Shown: positions 49,301 to 57,869, counted from the first letter of the stretch. The stretch is 61,463 nt of DNA from Streptomyces thermodiastaticus (GCF_014656135.1 NZ_BNBV01000033.1:1-61463), one strand, 5' to 3'. The notes: generated by a model not told the origin, from the sequence alone. Translations and numbers: made by a program.

Positions 49301-49681
49301 TCACCCGGGGCCGGAGCCCGCACCGGGCTGGGACAGCGCGGCCTCCAGCGTCGGCTGCGGAGGGGTCAGCCGGGCCAGGCCGGTGGCCTTCAGGATGCGC
49401 AGCGTCAGCGGATCCGTGCACACCAGGCGCAGCTCGCCGCCCCGCTCCAGCAGCCGGCCGCGGGCCCGGTAGAGCAGGCGAAGCCCGGAGCAGTCGAAGA
49501 AGTCGACCTCGCTCAGGTCGATCACCACCCGTGCCCCGAACCGGTCGGTCGCCCGGTCCAGGCACGGACCGATCTCCTCCGCCGCGGCGATGTCGATCTC
49601 GCCGCTCAGCGTCAGCACGGTGCAGCCGCGGTCCCGGTGCACCCGTACGTGCCGGGTGAACGGCGCGGACTCCTGCGGCAC
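49301..49681 (-). CDS. STAS-domain anti-anti-sigma factor
   Basis: A 126-residue SpoIIAA/RsbV-type protein. The strand GCTVLTLSGEIDIAAAEEI and the phospho-acceptor loop VDFFDCSGLRLL are present, with Ser65 as the expected phosphorylation site. It should bind and be phosphorylated by an RsbW-like kinase, thereby freeing a sigma factor. GTG 49681 was chosen because GGGAGG lies 10 bp upstream; an upstream GTG at 49738 gives a longer form with a less family-like start. The RsbW-like protein at 41518 is a possible but unproven partner. Confidence 0.88.
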   Translation of the reverse strand: MPQESAPFTRHVRVHRDRGCTVLTLSGEIDIAAAEEIGPCLDRATDRFGARVVIDLSEVDFFDCSGLRLLYRARGRLLERGGELRLVCTDPLTLRILKATGLARLTPPQPTLEAALSQPGAGSGPG

Positions 49682-49794
49682 GACGGCATCGCCTCCCACC
49701 GGGTCGGGTCCGGGAGGGCGGAGGACCCCGGTGAGCACCCCCTGCCCTTGCCCGGCAACCTACCCCCGTTGGAGTGAATTCCAGCATGTTCGAT

Positions 49795-49806
49795 TGACAT
49801 ATGTCA
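49795..49806. promoter_or_regulatory. Perfect palindrome TGACATATGTCA
   Basis: A 12-bp perfect palindrome, A/T-rich in its centre, lies in the 146-bp gap upstream of the STAS gene and just after the end of the oxidoreductase gene. It is a candidate operator for the STAS promoter; the regulator is unknown. Confidence 0.4.
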
Positions 49807-49827
49807 TCGGGTTGCTGTCAGTTCCGG

Positions 49828-50778
49828 TCACTCCATGACGAGCACCAGCTTGCCGGTGGTACGGCCGGTCTCGCCCAGCTCGTGCGCCTTGGCGGCCTCG
49901 GCCGGCGGGAAGGTCCCGGCGATGGCGGGCCGCAGCTTCCCGGCCTGCACCAGCTCGGCGATCGCCCGCATCCCGTACTGGTCGGCGTCGACGAGCATCC
50001 GCACCGCCCGGACCCCCAGCCGGCCGGCCTCTTCGGCCAGCGTCCCGGAACCCACCGGCAGGATCGACACCAGCACGCCGCCCGGCCGCAGCGTGCGCAG
50101 CGAACGCACCGAGGTGTCGCCGCCCAGGGTGTCCAGCACCACGTCGACGTCCCGCACGGCCTCGGTGACATCGATCGTGCGGTAGTCGACGGGCTCGTCC
50201 ACGCCGATGCCGCGCAGGAAGTCGTGCTTGCCGGCGCTCGCGGTGCCGATGACGTACGCGCCGCGCGCCTTGGCGATCTGCACGGCCGCATGGCCCACCC
50301 CGCCGGCCGCCGCGTGGATCAGGACCCGCTGCCCGGCGCGCAGGTCCGCGTGCTCGACCAGGGCCTGCCAGGCGGTCAGCGAGACCAGCGGCAGCGCGCC
50401 CGCCTGGACGTGGTCGAGCGCGGCCGGCTTGGGCACCAGGGCCCGTGCCGGCGCGATCACGTACTCGGCGTGCGAGCCGTGGCCGAACGGATACGGCAGC
50501 ATGCCGAAGACCTCGTCGCCGGGCTGGAACAGGGCCACGCCGATCCCGGTCTCCTCGACCACGCCGGAGACGTCCCAGCCCAGCACGAACGGCGGCTCGC
50601 CGAGGAAGGCACCGGTGGCGCGGTGCTTCCAGTCGGTGGGGTTGACCCCGGCCGCCCGCACCCGCACCAGCACCTCGTTGGGCCGCGGCGCCGGCCGCTC
50701 CACCTCGATCAGCCGGAGCACCTCGGGGCCGCCGAGCACGTCCTGCCCGACGGCCCGCATCGTCTTGATCTCACTCAT
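49828..50778 (-). CDS. NADP-dependent oxidoreductase (quinone reductase-like MDR)
   Basis: A 316-residue medium-chain dehydrogenase/reductase of the zinc-independent quinone oxidoreductase group. The N-terminal GroES-like part has VRVRAAGVNPTDWKHR and VLGWDVSGVVEETG. The NADPH motif is LIHAAAGGVGHAAVQIAKARG. No catalytic zinc cysteines are seen. Probably reduces quinones or enals in the cytosol. It stands alone on the minus strand with the DUF4235 gene 167 bp upstream. Confidence 0.9.
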   Translation of the reverse strand: MSEIKTMRAVGQDVLGGPEVLRLIEVERPAPRPNEVLVRVRAAGVNPTDWKHRATGAFLGEPPFVLGWDVSGVVEETGIGVALFQPGDEVFGMLPYPFGHGSHAEYVIAPARALVPKPAALDHVQAGALPLVSLTAWQALVEHADLRAGQRVLIHAAAGGVGHAAVQIAKARGAYVIGTASAGKHDFLRGIGVDEPVDYRTIDVTEAVRDVDVVLDTLGGDTSVRSLRTLRPGGVLVSILPVGSGTLAEEAGRLGVRAVRMLVDADQYGMRAIAELVQAGKLRPAIAGTFPPAEAAKAHELGETGRTTGKLVLVME

Positions 50779-50945
50779 GTGATCAAGCCTGCCCGCCCGC
50801 GCTCACGGCGACAACGGCGGCCCGCCCGTCCGGCCCGTCACATGGTGACCGCCGGGGCCGTCCGGCGGTCACGACCCGCCGACCGGGCAGAACGGCGCCG
50901 TTTCCGCAGCCCGACCGGCCTCCGCAGGTTCCAGGTCCCGGCCGT

Positions 50946-51245
50946 TCAGGCACGGCCGCCCCGCGCCTTGGCCGGCCACACCCCGGTCGTCCGCTCGACG
51001 GCCCGGGCGCCCGCCCGGTCCACGGCACTGCGCACCACGGCGAAGATCGCCCCCTGCACCGCCGAGGCCAGCAGGATCTCGCCCCAGCGGCGGTCCCGGT
51101 CCAGGGCGTCCGGCGCGTCGTCCTCGTGCCTCAGCACCTTCCACGTGGCCCGGAACGCCATCCCGGCCAGTGTTCCGCCGGCCCAGCCCAGCACATAGCC
51201 GATCGGCTGGTAGGCGAGGGGGAACTTGCGCTTCTTCTTGGCCAC
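50946..51245 (-). CDS. DUF4235 membrane protein
   Basis: A 99-residue protein beginning AKKKRKFPLAYQPIG, then a membrane helix, YVLGWAGGTLAGMAFRATW. A charged loop (RHEDDAPDALDRDRRWGEI) leads into a second helix (LLASAVQGAIFAVVRSAVD). The two-helix topology and the RATWKVLRHEDDAP turn fit DUF4235, widespread in Actinobacteria and of unknown function. The GTG has AAGGAG 9 bp upstream. It is 53 bp downstream of the glutathionyl-hydroquinone reductase-like gene on the same strand and may share its transcript. Confidence 0.85.
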   Translation of the reverse strand: MAKKKRKFPLAYQPIGYVLGWAGGTLAGMAFRATWKVLRHEDDAPDALDRDRRWGEILLASAVQGAIFAVVRSAVDRAGARAVERTTGVWPAKARGGRA

Positions 51246-51298
51246 CTGTGTCTCCTTGCGCGTGCGCGGGCCGGGACGGAGGCAGGGTCCTCGCCGGG

Positions 51299-52318
51299 TC
51301 AGGGCCTGCCCTGCGGCGGCACCTCCTCCTCGGGACGCACCGGGCCCGGAGGCGTCCCGTCGCCGAAGGGACGGCCGCCCAGCTCCTCCCGGTGATGCGG
51401 CGCCAGCCAGCCGGTCAGGTCGGGGCCCAGCGGCACGATGCCGGTCGGGTTGATGCCGGTGTGCACCTGGTAGTAGTGGCGCTTGATGTGGTCGAAGTCG
51501 ACCGTGTCGCCGAAACCGGGTGTCTGGTACAGGTCCCGGGCGTACGCCCACAGCACCGGGTGCTCCGCGAGTTTCCACTTGTTGCACTTGAAGTGTCCGT
51601 GATACACGGCGTCGAAACGGACCAGCGTCGTGAACAGCCGGATGTCCGCCTCGGTGATGGTGTCGCCGACCAGATAGCGCTGCCGGGCGAGCCGGTCCGC
51701 CAGCAGCTCCAGTTGCCGGAACACGCCCTCGCACGCCTCCTCGTACTCCTTCTGGCCGGTGGCGAAGCCCGCCCGGTACACCCCGTTGTTGACGTCCTCG
51801 TACACCTCGGCCATCACCGTGTCGATCTCGTCGCGCCGCTGCTGCGGGTACAGGTCGGGTGCGCCGGGCCGGTGCAGGGCCGTCCACTCGGTGGCGAAGT
51901 CCAGCGTGATCTGCTGGTAGTCGTTGGTCACCAGGGCGCCGGTGGGGATGTCCACGATCGCCGGTACGCTCACCCCGCCGGGGTAGCCCGTCTCCCGCCG
52001 GTCGTAGGCCTCGCCGAGGTAGCGGATCCCGAGCACCGGGTCGCGTCCGCCGGGGTCCAGGGTGAAACGCCAGCTGCGGTCGTCCTGGATCGGATCGGCC
52101 ACGGCCGGCGACAGGGCGTCCTCCAGCCCGAGCAGCCGCCGCGAGATCAGCGACCGGCTCGCCCACGGACAGGCGCGGCTGACCACCAGCCGGTACCGGC
52201 CGGGTTCCACCGGCCAGCCGTCGCGGCCGTCGGCGGTGATCCGGTCCGTGAAGTGGCTGCGGGACCGCTTGAACGGTGTGTGCCCCAGGGAGCGGTTGCC
52301 GTCGCCGCCGTCGCTCAT
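51299..52318 (-). CDS. Glutathionyl-hydroquinone reductase-like (Xi-class GST family) protein
   Basis: A 339-residue thioredoxin-fold protein of the YqjG/ECM4 type. The redox motif is RACPWASRSL with Cys50 in a CPWA context, shared with glutathionyl-hydroquinone reductases. LVGDTITEADIRLFTTLVRFD and HFKCNKWKL are C-terminal-domain signatures. Streptomyces uses mycothiol rather than glutathione, so a mycothiol-dependent role is a reasonable inference. ATG 52318 starts MSDGGDGNRSLGHTPFKR. DUF4235 follows downstream. Confidence 0.88.
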   Translation of the reverse strand: MSDGGDGNRSLGHTPFKRSRSHFTDRITADGRDGWPVEPGRYRLVVSRACPWASRSLISRRLLGLEDALSPAVADPIQDDRSWRFTLDPGGRDPVLGIRYLGEAYDRRETGYPGGVSVPAIVDIPTGALVTNDYQQITLDFATEWTALHRPGAPDLYPQQRRDEIDTVMAEVYEDVNNGVYRAGFATGQKEYEEACEGVFRQLELLADRLARQRYLVGDTITEADIRLFTTLVRFDAVYHGHFKCNKWKLAEHPVLWAYARDLYQTPGFGDTVDFDHIKRHYYQVHTGINPTGIVPLGPDLTGWLAPHHREELGGRPFGDGTPPGPVRPEEEVPPQGRP

Positions 52319-52725
52319 GCCTCGTCCTTCCGCCGTAGGGGTCCTGCGGGGACACGTTCCCCGAATAACGCCTTCCGCACGGCGGGAGCGCGCCGGTCAC
52401 GGGCACGGGGCACGGGCACGGTCACAGGCACAGGCACGCGACCGCGAGCCGTGTCCGGCGGGCCGCGGACGCCGTGGCGGCTGCCGCGGACGTCGCCGGC
52501 CGCCAGGGCACGGCGAAGCTCCGCCGCGACGGGGGAGCGCGGCGGGGCCTGACCTGTGCGTGTCCCGGCGACGGGCATCCCATGCCTGTCCGGCCCGGAT
52601 CGTCTCCGGACACAGGTGCGAAGGACCCGGACGGATGCGCCGGGACCCCGCGGCCGGGCCACCGGGCCGGGGCGGACGCCCACCGGGTGGCGGACCGCCG
52701 CCCGGCCGGCGGCCCATTCCGCGGT
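52319..52725. other. 407-bp intergenic region with degenerate hexamer repeat
   Basis: No gene is supported. Around 52395-52440 GGGCAC/GGTCAC/AGGCAC hexamers recur about seven times. The rest is G/C-rich with no clear promoter. It separates the glutathionyl-hydroquinone reductase-like gene from the F420-type reductase gene, both on the minus strand. Confidence 0.4.
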
Positions 52726-53178
52726 TCAGTGCCCCTCCGGCACCGGGTCCAGCACGAACACCGGGATCTCCCGCGACGTCTTCCGCTGGTACTCGGCGTA
52801 CGGCGAGTAGGCGGCCACCGCCCGCTCCCACCACTCGGCCTTCTCCTCGCCGGTCACCTCACGGGCCCGCACGTCCTGCTTGACCGGACCGTCCTGCAGC
52901 TCGGCCCGGGGGTCGGCCTTGAGGTTGAAGTACCACAGCGGGTGCTTGGGCGCACCGCCCAGGGACGCCACCACCGCGTACCGCCCGTCGTGCTCCACGC
53001 GCATCACCGGCGTCTTGCGCAGCTTCCCGCTGCGCGCACCCCGCGTGGTCAGCACGACGACCGGGCAGTCGGTGTCCGGCAGGGTGGTGCCCTTGGTGCC
53101 GCCCGAACCCTCGTACACCTCCACGTGCTTGCGGACCCATTCCTGCGGGCTGGGTTCGTACTCGCCTCCGAGGGGCAT
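52726..53178 (-). CDS. F420-dependent nitroreductase-family (Ddn-like) protein
   Basis: A 150-residue deazaflavin-dependent reductase of the Ddn/nitroreductase split-barrel group. The family motifs are EWVRKHVEVYEGSGG, the LTTRGARSGKLRKTPVM strand-turn, ASLGGAPKHPLWYFNL, and a C-terminal AYSPYAEYQRKTSREIPVFVL. These enzymes use F420H2 to reduce quinones and nitro compounds. ATG 53178 has GAGGAC before it; an upstream in-frame start at 53208 is less typical. The gene is monocistronic. Confidence 0.88.
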   Translation of the reverse strand: MPLGGEYEPSPQEWVRKHVEVYEGSGGTKGTTLPDTDCPVVVLTTRGARSGKLRKTPVMRVEHDGRYAVVASLGGAPKHPLWYFNLKADPRAELQDGPVKQDVRAREVTGEEKAEWWERAVAAYSPYAEYQRKTSREIPVFVLDPVPEGH

Positions 53179-53561
53179 GGTGTCCGTCCTCTCGTCGCGT
53201 TCGCTCACCGGCGGTGCACAGCCGGCGACAGCGGTGCCCTGTCGATTTCACCCCTGCCCTCCCGCGCGGCGCCACCGGTGCGACCCGCGGAGTGCCGTCC
53301 GCTCGCCGTGCGGCACACCGGCCGCCGCGCCGTCCACCGCACGGTGGCGGACGGAAGCCGACCGCCTGCCGTGCCGGGGACCTGGCCGGATCCCGTCGTC
53401 CCGAGACGCGCCGGGGCAGCCGGACTACGATGCGGAAGAGTCGATTCCTAGCCATATCTCCTCCAGCGCCCCCTCTGGCCGGATGCCGCGTCGCACGATG
53501 GATGCCCCGGGGCATCTCATGAACACCGGCTCGACGCACCCTTACGTCTGCGAGGTCTGAC
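53179..53561. other. 383-bp intergenic region upstream of the P450 gene, with a perfect palindrome
   Basis: No gene seen. GATGCCCCGGGGCATC (53501-53516) is a perfect 16-bp palindrome 45 bp upstream of the P450 start and a candidate operator. A TACGAT-like -10 is at about 53425, but no convincing -35 accompanies it. Confidence 0.5.
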
Positions 53562-54824
53562 ATGCCGGACTCCACCACCGCACCGCCCACCACGACCGCA
53601 CCCTCCCCGGCCGGCGCACCTGCCGGGACGGCGCCGGCGGAGCCGGTCGCGTTCCCGCAGGACCGCACCTGTCCGTACCACCCGCCCACCGGCTACGACG
53701 CCCTGCGCACCACCCGCCCGCTCACCCGCGTCACCCTCTACGACGGCCGGCCGGTCTGGATGGTCACCGGGCACACCGCCGCCCGCGCCCTGCTCGCCGA
53801 CCCGCGCCTGTCCACCGACCGCACCCGCGAGGGCTTCCCGATGACCACGCCGCGGTTCGCGGCCGTACGGGACCGCAGCACCGCCCTGCTCGGCGTCGAC
53901 GACCCGCAGCACCGCACCCAGCGGCGCATGCTGGTCCCCAGCTTCACCCTCAAACGCGCCGTCGCGCTCCGGCCCGACATCCAGTGCATCGTCGACGGCC
54001 TGCTGGACCGGATGACCGCCCAGGGCGCACCCGCGGACCTCGTCTCCTCCTTCGCGCTGCCCGTGCCCTCCATGGTGATCTGCGCGCTGCTCGGCGTCCC
54101 CTACGCCGACCACGAGTTCTTCGAGGCACAGTCCCGCACGCTGCTGCGCGGCCCGACCGCCGCCGACACCCAGGCCGCCCGCGAACGCCTGGAGACCTAC
54201 CTGGGCGACCTGATCGACCGCAAGCAGAGCGAGGCCGGCGGCGAGGGCGTGCTGGACGAGCTGGTCCACAACCAGCTGCGCTCCGGTGAACTCGACCGCA
54301 AGGAACTGATCGGGCTCGCCCTCATCCTGCTCGTCGCCGGGCACGAGACGACCGCCAACATGATCTCCCTGGGCACCTTCACCCTGCTGCAGCACCCCGA
54401 CCGGCTGGCCGAGCTGCGCGCCGACCCCGCGCTGTGGCCGGCGGCCGTGGAGGAGCTGATGCGCATGCTGTCCATCGCGGACGGGCTGCTGCGGGTGGCC
54501 ACCGAGGACATCGAGGTGGACGGGACGGTCATCCGGGCGGGCGAGGGCGTGCTCGTCTCCACCTCGGTCGTCAACCGCGACGAGACGGTCTACGAGGAGC
54601 CCGACTCCCTCGACTTCCACCGCCCGGCCCGCCACCACATCGCCTTCGGTTTCGGCATCCACCAGTGCCTGGGCCAGAACCTCGCCCGCACCGAGCTGGA
54701 GATCGCCCTGAGCACCCTCTTCGGCCGGCTGCCCGCGCTCCGGCTCGCCGCCGAGCCCGAGACGATCCCCTTCAAACCCGGAGACACCATCCAGGGGATG
54801 CTGGAACTCCCCGTGACCTGGTGA
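53562..54824 (+). CDS. Cytochrome P450 (CYP105-like)
   Basis: A 420-residue soluble P450. MVTGHTAARALLADPRLSTD and LLGVDDPQHRTQRRMLVPSF are CYP105-type B- and C-helix regions. The I-helix oxygen-activation motif is LLVAGHETTANM. The K-helix motif has Glu in AVEELMRML. The heme motif FGFGIHQCLGQNLAR has Cys369 as axial ligand. The first ~35 residues are Ala/Pro/Thr-rich and probably flexible. It is followed after 13 bp by its [3Fe-4S] ferredoxin. CYP105 enzymes hydroxylate xenobiotics and antibiotics; substrate unknown. A reductase is not adjacent. Confidence 0.94.
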   Translation: MPDSTTAPPTTTAPSPAGAPAGTAPAEPVAFPQDRTCPYHPPTGYDALRTTRPLTRVTLYDGRPVWMVTGHTAARALLADPRLSTDRTREGFPMTTPRFAAVRDRSTALLGVDDPQHRTQRRMLVPSFTLKRAVALRPDIQCIVDGLLDRMTAQGAPADLVSSFALPVPSMVICALLGVPYADHEFFEAQSRTLLRGPTAADTQAARERLETYLGDLIDRKQSEAGGEGVLDELVHNQLRSGELDRKELIGLALILLVAGHETTANMISLGTFTLLQHPDRLAELRADPALWPAAVEELMRMLSIADGLLRVATEDIEVDGTVIRAGEGVLVSTSVVNRDETVYEEPDSLDFHRPARHHIAFGFGIHQCLGQNLARTELEIALSTLFGRLPALRLAAEPETIPFKPGDTIQGMLELPVTW

Positions 54825-54837
54825 GAGGCACGCCGCC

Positions 54838-55035
54838 ATGCACATCGACATCGACAAGGACCGCTGCATCGGCGCCGGCCAGTGCGCGCTGACCGCCCCG
54901 CAGGTGTTCACCCAGGACGACGACGGCTTCAGCGCCCTGCTGCCCGGACACGAGGAAGACGACGGGCCCCTGGTCCGCGAGGCCGCCCGGGCCTGCCCCG
55001 TCGGTGCGATCACGGTGACCCCGGCGGACCGGTGA
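54838..55035 (+). CDS. P450-associated [3Fe-4S] ferredoxin
   Basis: A 65-residue ferredoxin starting MHIDIDKDRCIGAGQC. Cys10, Cys16 and Cys53 (in RACPVGAI) match the three-ligand pattern C-x5-C...C-P of Streptomyces Fdx paired with CYP105 enzymes. The usual middle cysteine position is Ala, as expected of a 3Fe-4S cluster. It lies 13 bp after the P450 stop in the same operon and should pass electrons to it. Confidence 0.94.
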   Translation: MHIDIDKDRCIGAGQCALTAPQVFTQDDDGFSALLPGHEEDDGPLVREAARACPVGAITVTPADR

Positions 55036-55138
55036 GGCCCGCGACGGCACCGGCGGACCGGTGGACACGGCGCCGTACCGCGACCGGGGGCCGGGGCGGC
55101 GCGGCCCATGGCCGGGCGGGCGGGCCCGCGAAAGCGCC

Positions 55139-56041
55139 TCAGGTGCCCGCCGGGAGGTCGAGCACCGCCAGACGCAGGCGCCGCAGCCGCTCCAAAGCCG
55201 CGATCACCTCGTAGGACTGCACCCGGCCGTCGTGCACGGCGATCCGCAGCACGCACAGCAGCCGGCCGCCCGGCGCCACCACGGCCCCGACGCGCCCGTC
55301 GACCAGCGCGGGCGCGGCGAACAGCGCCCGCTCGCGCAGGGCGACCGTGCCGCGGGCCACGTCCCGGGCGCCGCGCAGCTCCGCCGGCACCCCGGGCGGC
55401 AGCACCGCCGGATCGGCCCGGCGCACCACATCGGGGGCCAGGACGTCCAGCAACGCGGACAGGTCGCCGCCGCGCGCGGCGGCGAGGAACGCCTCGACGA
55501 CCGCACGCTGCCGCCCCAGCTCGGCGCCCGGCACCGCCGGCGCCCCGCGCACCTTGCCCCGGGCCCGGCTGGCCAGCTTCTTCGCAGCCGGCAGCGAGCG
55601 GTCCAGGACGACGGCGATCCGGTCGAAGGGCACAGCGAACAGGTCGTGCAGCACGAACGCCACCCGCTCCGGCGGGGTGAGCCGGTCCAGGACCACCAGC
55701 AGCGCCACCCCCACCGAGTCGGCGAGCAGCACCTCCTCCTCGGGCACGGCCCCCGCACCCTCGTCCGCCCGCTGCGGTACGTCGTGCCCGTAGGCATCCT
55801 CCCGGCGCGCGGCACGCGCACGCAGCATGTCCAGGCAGACCCGGGAGACCACCGTGGTCAGCCAGCCGTCGAGACGGCCGATGCCGTCGGCCCCGGTGCG
55901 GCCGAGCCGCAGCCAGGTCTCCTGCACCGCGTCCTCGGCCTCGCCCGTCGAGCCCAGCATGCGGTACGCGACCGCCCGCAGCCGGCCGCGCCGCTCCTCG
56001 AACCGCCGGGCCAGCTCCTCGTCGTCCGCCACCGCGCCCAT
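55139..56041 (-). CDS. ECF41-type RNA polymerase sigma factor with SnoaL-like C-terminal domain
   Basis: A 300-residue sigma factor of the SigJ/ECF41 group. Region 2 (residues 10-75) includes RLRAVAYRMLGSTGEAEDAVQ and DGWLTTVVSRVCLDMLR. Region 4 (105-165) includes LDRLTPPERVAFVLHDLFAV. A ~110-residue SnoaL-like domain, from RAVVEAFLAAARGGDLSALLD to QSYEVIAALERL, follows and is characteristic of ECF41, where it serves in place of an anti-sigma factor. It is divergent from an azoreductase with only 68 bp between. The gap holds two symmetric ECF41-like promoters, so autoregulation is expected. Confidence 0.93.
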   Translation of the reverse strand: MGAVADDEELARRFEERRGRLRAVAYRMLGSTGEAEDAVQETWLRLGRTGADGIGRLDGWLTTVVSRVCLDMLRARAARREDAYGHDVPQRADEGAGAVPEEEVLLADSVGVALLVVLDRLTPPERVAFVLHDLFAVPFDRIAVVLDRSLPAAKKLASRARGKVRGAPAVPGAELGRQRAVVEAFLAAARGGDLSALLDVLAPDVVRRADPAVLPPGVPAELRGARDVARGTVALRERALFAAPALVDGRVGAVVAPGGRLLCVLRIAVHDGRVQSYEVIAALERLRRLRLAVLDLPAGT

Positions 56042-56042
56042 C

Positions 56043-56069
56043 GGTCACCTTTCCGTGTTGCGTTCCGTC
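56043..56069 (+). promoter_or_regulatory. ECF41-type promoter of the azoreductase gene
   Basis: GGTCACC (56043-56049) and CGTC (56066-56069) with a 16-bp spacer closely resemble the ECF41 consensus TGTCACA and CGTC. The transcript would start near 56076, giving a ~34-nt leader. The -35 lies over the ribosome site of the opposite sigma gene. Confidence 0.72.
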
Positions 56070-56077
56070 ACCCCTTC

Positions 56078-56104
56078 GACGTGTCCCCCACGAGAAAGGT
56101 GACC
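56078..56104 (-). promoter_or_regulatory. ECF41-type promoter of the sigma factor gene
   Basis: On the minus strand, GGTCACC (56104-56098) and CGTC (56081-56078) have the same 16-bp spacer as the azoreductase promoter. This makes the two promoters mirror images. Its -35 overlaps the azoreductase ribosome site. Confidence 0.72.
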
Positions 56105-56109
56105 TCGCG

Positions 56110-56790
56110 ATGCTGCTGCACATCGACTCCAGTGCCGACCCGGTGGCCGACTCGGTGAGCCGCCGGCTCACCCGGCGTTTCGTCACCACCTGGCGTGCCG
56201 TGCACGGCGGCACGGCCGCCTGCCGCCACCGCGACCTGGCCGCCGACCCGGTGCCGCCGCTGACCGGGGCCTACACCGCCCTGGGACGCCGCGTCGAACG
56301 GGAGGGGCTCGTGCCCCTGGAGAAGGTCCCCGCGCTTGTCGACGGTCCCGCCGAGCGGCGCGAGTGGGAGCTGACGCTGCCGCTGATCGAGGAGCTGCGC
56401 CGCGCACACACCGTGCTGCTCGGCGTGCCGATGTACAACTTCTCGGTGCCCGCCGCGCTGAAGGCGTGGATCGACCGGGTGACGTTCCCCGGAGCCTTCA
56501 CCGACCCGGACACCGGGGAGAGCGTGCTGCGCGCGACCCGCGTCGTCGTGGTCATGGCCCGCGGCGGGGCCTACGGGCCCGGCACACCGCGCGCGTCCTT
56601 CGACTTCCAGACGCCCTACCTGAGGGCGTACTTCGGCAACCTGGGGGTGGCGCCGGACCGCCTGCACGTCGTCGCCGCCGAACTGACCCGCGCCGACGTC
56701 CTGCCGCACCTCGCCGGGTTCGAGGAGCGGGCGGCCCGCTCGCTCGACCGGGCCCGCGCCCAGGTGACCGCCCTGGCCGGCGCCGAGTGA
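56110..56790 (+). CDS. FMN-dependent NADH-azoreductase-like flavodoxin-fold protein
   Basis: A 226-residue AzoR-type flavoprotein. LLHIDSSADPVADSVSRRL is the FMN phosphate loop, MYNFSVPAALKAWIDRVTFPG is the isoalloxazine contact region, and ARGGAYGPGT is the third flavin contact. It reduces quinones and azo compounds with NAD(P)H. The ECF41 sigma factor is divergent and the promoter between them matches ECF41 sites, so it is the likely target, filling the oxidoreductase partner role seen for ECF41 groups. AAAGGTGACC is its ribosome site. Confidence 0.9.
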   Translation: MLLHIDSSADPVADSVSRRLTRRFVTTWRAVHGGTAACRHRDLAADPVPPLTGAYTALGRRVEREGLVPLEKVPALVDGPAERREWELTLPLIEELRRAHTVLLGVPMYNFSVPAALKAWIDRVTFPGAFTDPDTGESVLRATRVVVVMARGGAYGPGTPRASFDFQTPYLRAYFGNLGVAPDRLHVVAAELTRADVLPHLAGFEERAARSLDRARAQVTALAGAE

Positions 56791-56900
56791 ACCGGTCGGC
56801 GGCGGCGCGGCGCGCTTGCGGCACGGGGCGCGGCCGTCCCTGACGATCTGTGAGGGAATACGCTCGGCCGGGCAACCACTTCGAGGCAGGAGCACCAACG

Positions 56901-57869
56901 ATGCAGTACGTGAAGCTCGGTTCGACCGGCCTGGACGTGTCGCGGATCTGTCTGGGCTGCATGACCTACGGCGTCCCCGACCGGGGCCCGCACGAGTGGA
57001 CCCTGGACGAGGAGGCCTCCCGGCCGCTGATCCGGCAGGCACTGGAAGCCGGGATCAACTTCTTCGACACGGCCAACGTCTACTCCGACGGCACCAGCGA
57101 GGAGATCGTCGGCCGGGCGCTGCGCGACTTCGCGCGCCGTGACGAGATCGTTCTCGCCACCAAGGTGCACGGCCGGATGCGGCCCGGGCCCAATGGCGGC
57201 GGCCTGTCCCGCAAGGCGATCATGACCGAGATCGACAACAGCCTGCGCCGCCTCGGCACCGACTACGTCGACCTGTACCAGATCCACCGCTGGGACCCGT
57301 ACACGCCGATCGAGGAGACGATGGAGGCGCTGCACGACGTCGTCAAGGCGGGCAAGGCGCGCTACATCGGGGCCAGCTCCATGTACGCCTGGCAGTTCTC
57401 CAAGGCCCAGTACACCGCGGAGCTGGGCGGCTGGACCCGGTTCGTGTCCATGCAGAACCACTACAACCTGCTGTACCGCGAGGAGGAGCGGGAGATGCTC
57501 CCGCTGTGCGCGGACCAGGGGGTCGGTGTGCTGCCCTGGAGCCCGCTGGCGCGCGGCCGCCTCACCCGTGACTGGGGCACCGAGACCGGCCGCAGCGCCA
57601 CGGACGAGTTCGGCAGCCGGCTGTACCAGGACAGCGACCGTGTCATCGTGGAGGCGGTCTCCCGCATCGCCCAGGAGCGCGGTGTCCCGCGGGCCCAGGT
57701 GGCCCTGGCCTGGCTGCTGCACCAGGACACGGTGACCGCGCCGATCGTCGGCGCGTCCAAGCCCGGTCACCTCCAGGACGCGGTGGCGGCGCTGGAGCTG
57801 CAGCTCACCGACAAGGAGATCGAGCAGCTGGAGGAGCCCTACGTCCCGCACGCGGTCAGCGGTCACTGA
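56901..57869 (+). CDS. Aldo/keto reductase
   Basis: A 322-residue TIM-barrel aldo/keto reductase, close to the YeaE/Tas branch. The N-terminal KLGSTGLDVSRICLGCMTYG is typical. FFDTANVYSDGTSEEIVGRAL provides the catalytic Asp and Tyr, LATKVHG the Lys, and YQIHRWD the His. The C-terminal PIVGASKPGHLQDAV is the NADPH-binding end. It reduces aldehydes or ketones with NADPH. The gene follows the azoreductase by 110 bp on the same strand; GGCAGGAGCACC precedes the ATG. A link to the ECF41 unit is possible. Confidence 0.93.
   Translation: MQYVKLGSTGLDVSRICLGCMTYGVPDRGPHEWTLDEEASRPLIRQALEAGINFFDTANVYSDGTSEEIVGRALRDFARRDEIVLATKVHGRMRPGPNGGGLSRKAIMTEIDNSLRRLGTDYVDLYQIHRWDPYTPIEETMEALHDVVKAGKARYIGASSMYAWQFSKAQYTAELGGWTRFVSMQNHYNLLYREEEREMLPLCADQGVGVLPWSPLARGRLTRDWGTETGRSATDEFGSRLYQDSDRVIVEAVSRIAQERGVPRAQVALAWLLHQDTVTAPIVGASKPGHLQDAVAALELQLTDKEIEQLEEPYVPHAVSGH

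Noticed and set aside
41518..49681. RsbW-like and STAS proteins as one operon-encoded switch
   Set aside because: They are 7 kb apart on opposite strands with many genes between; a partnership is possible but not supported by position.
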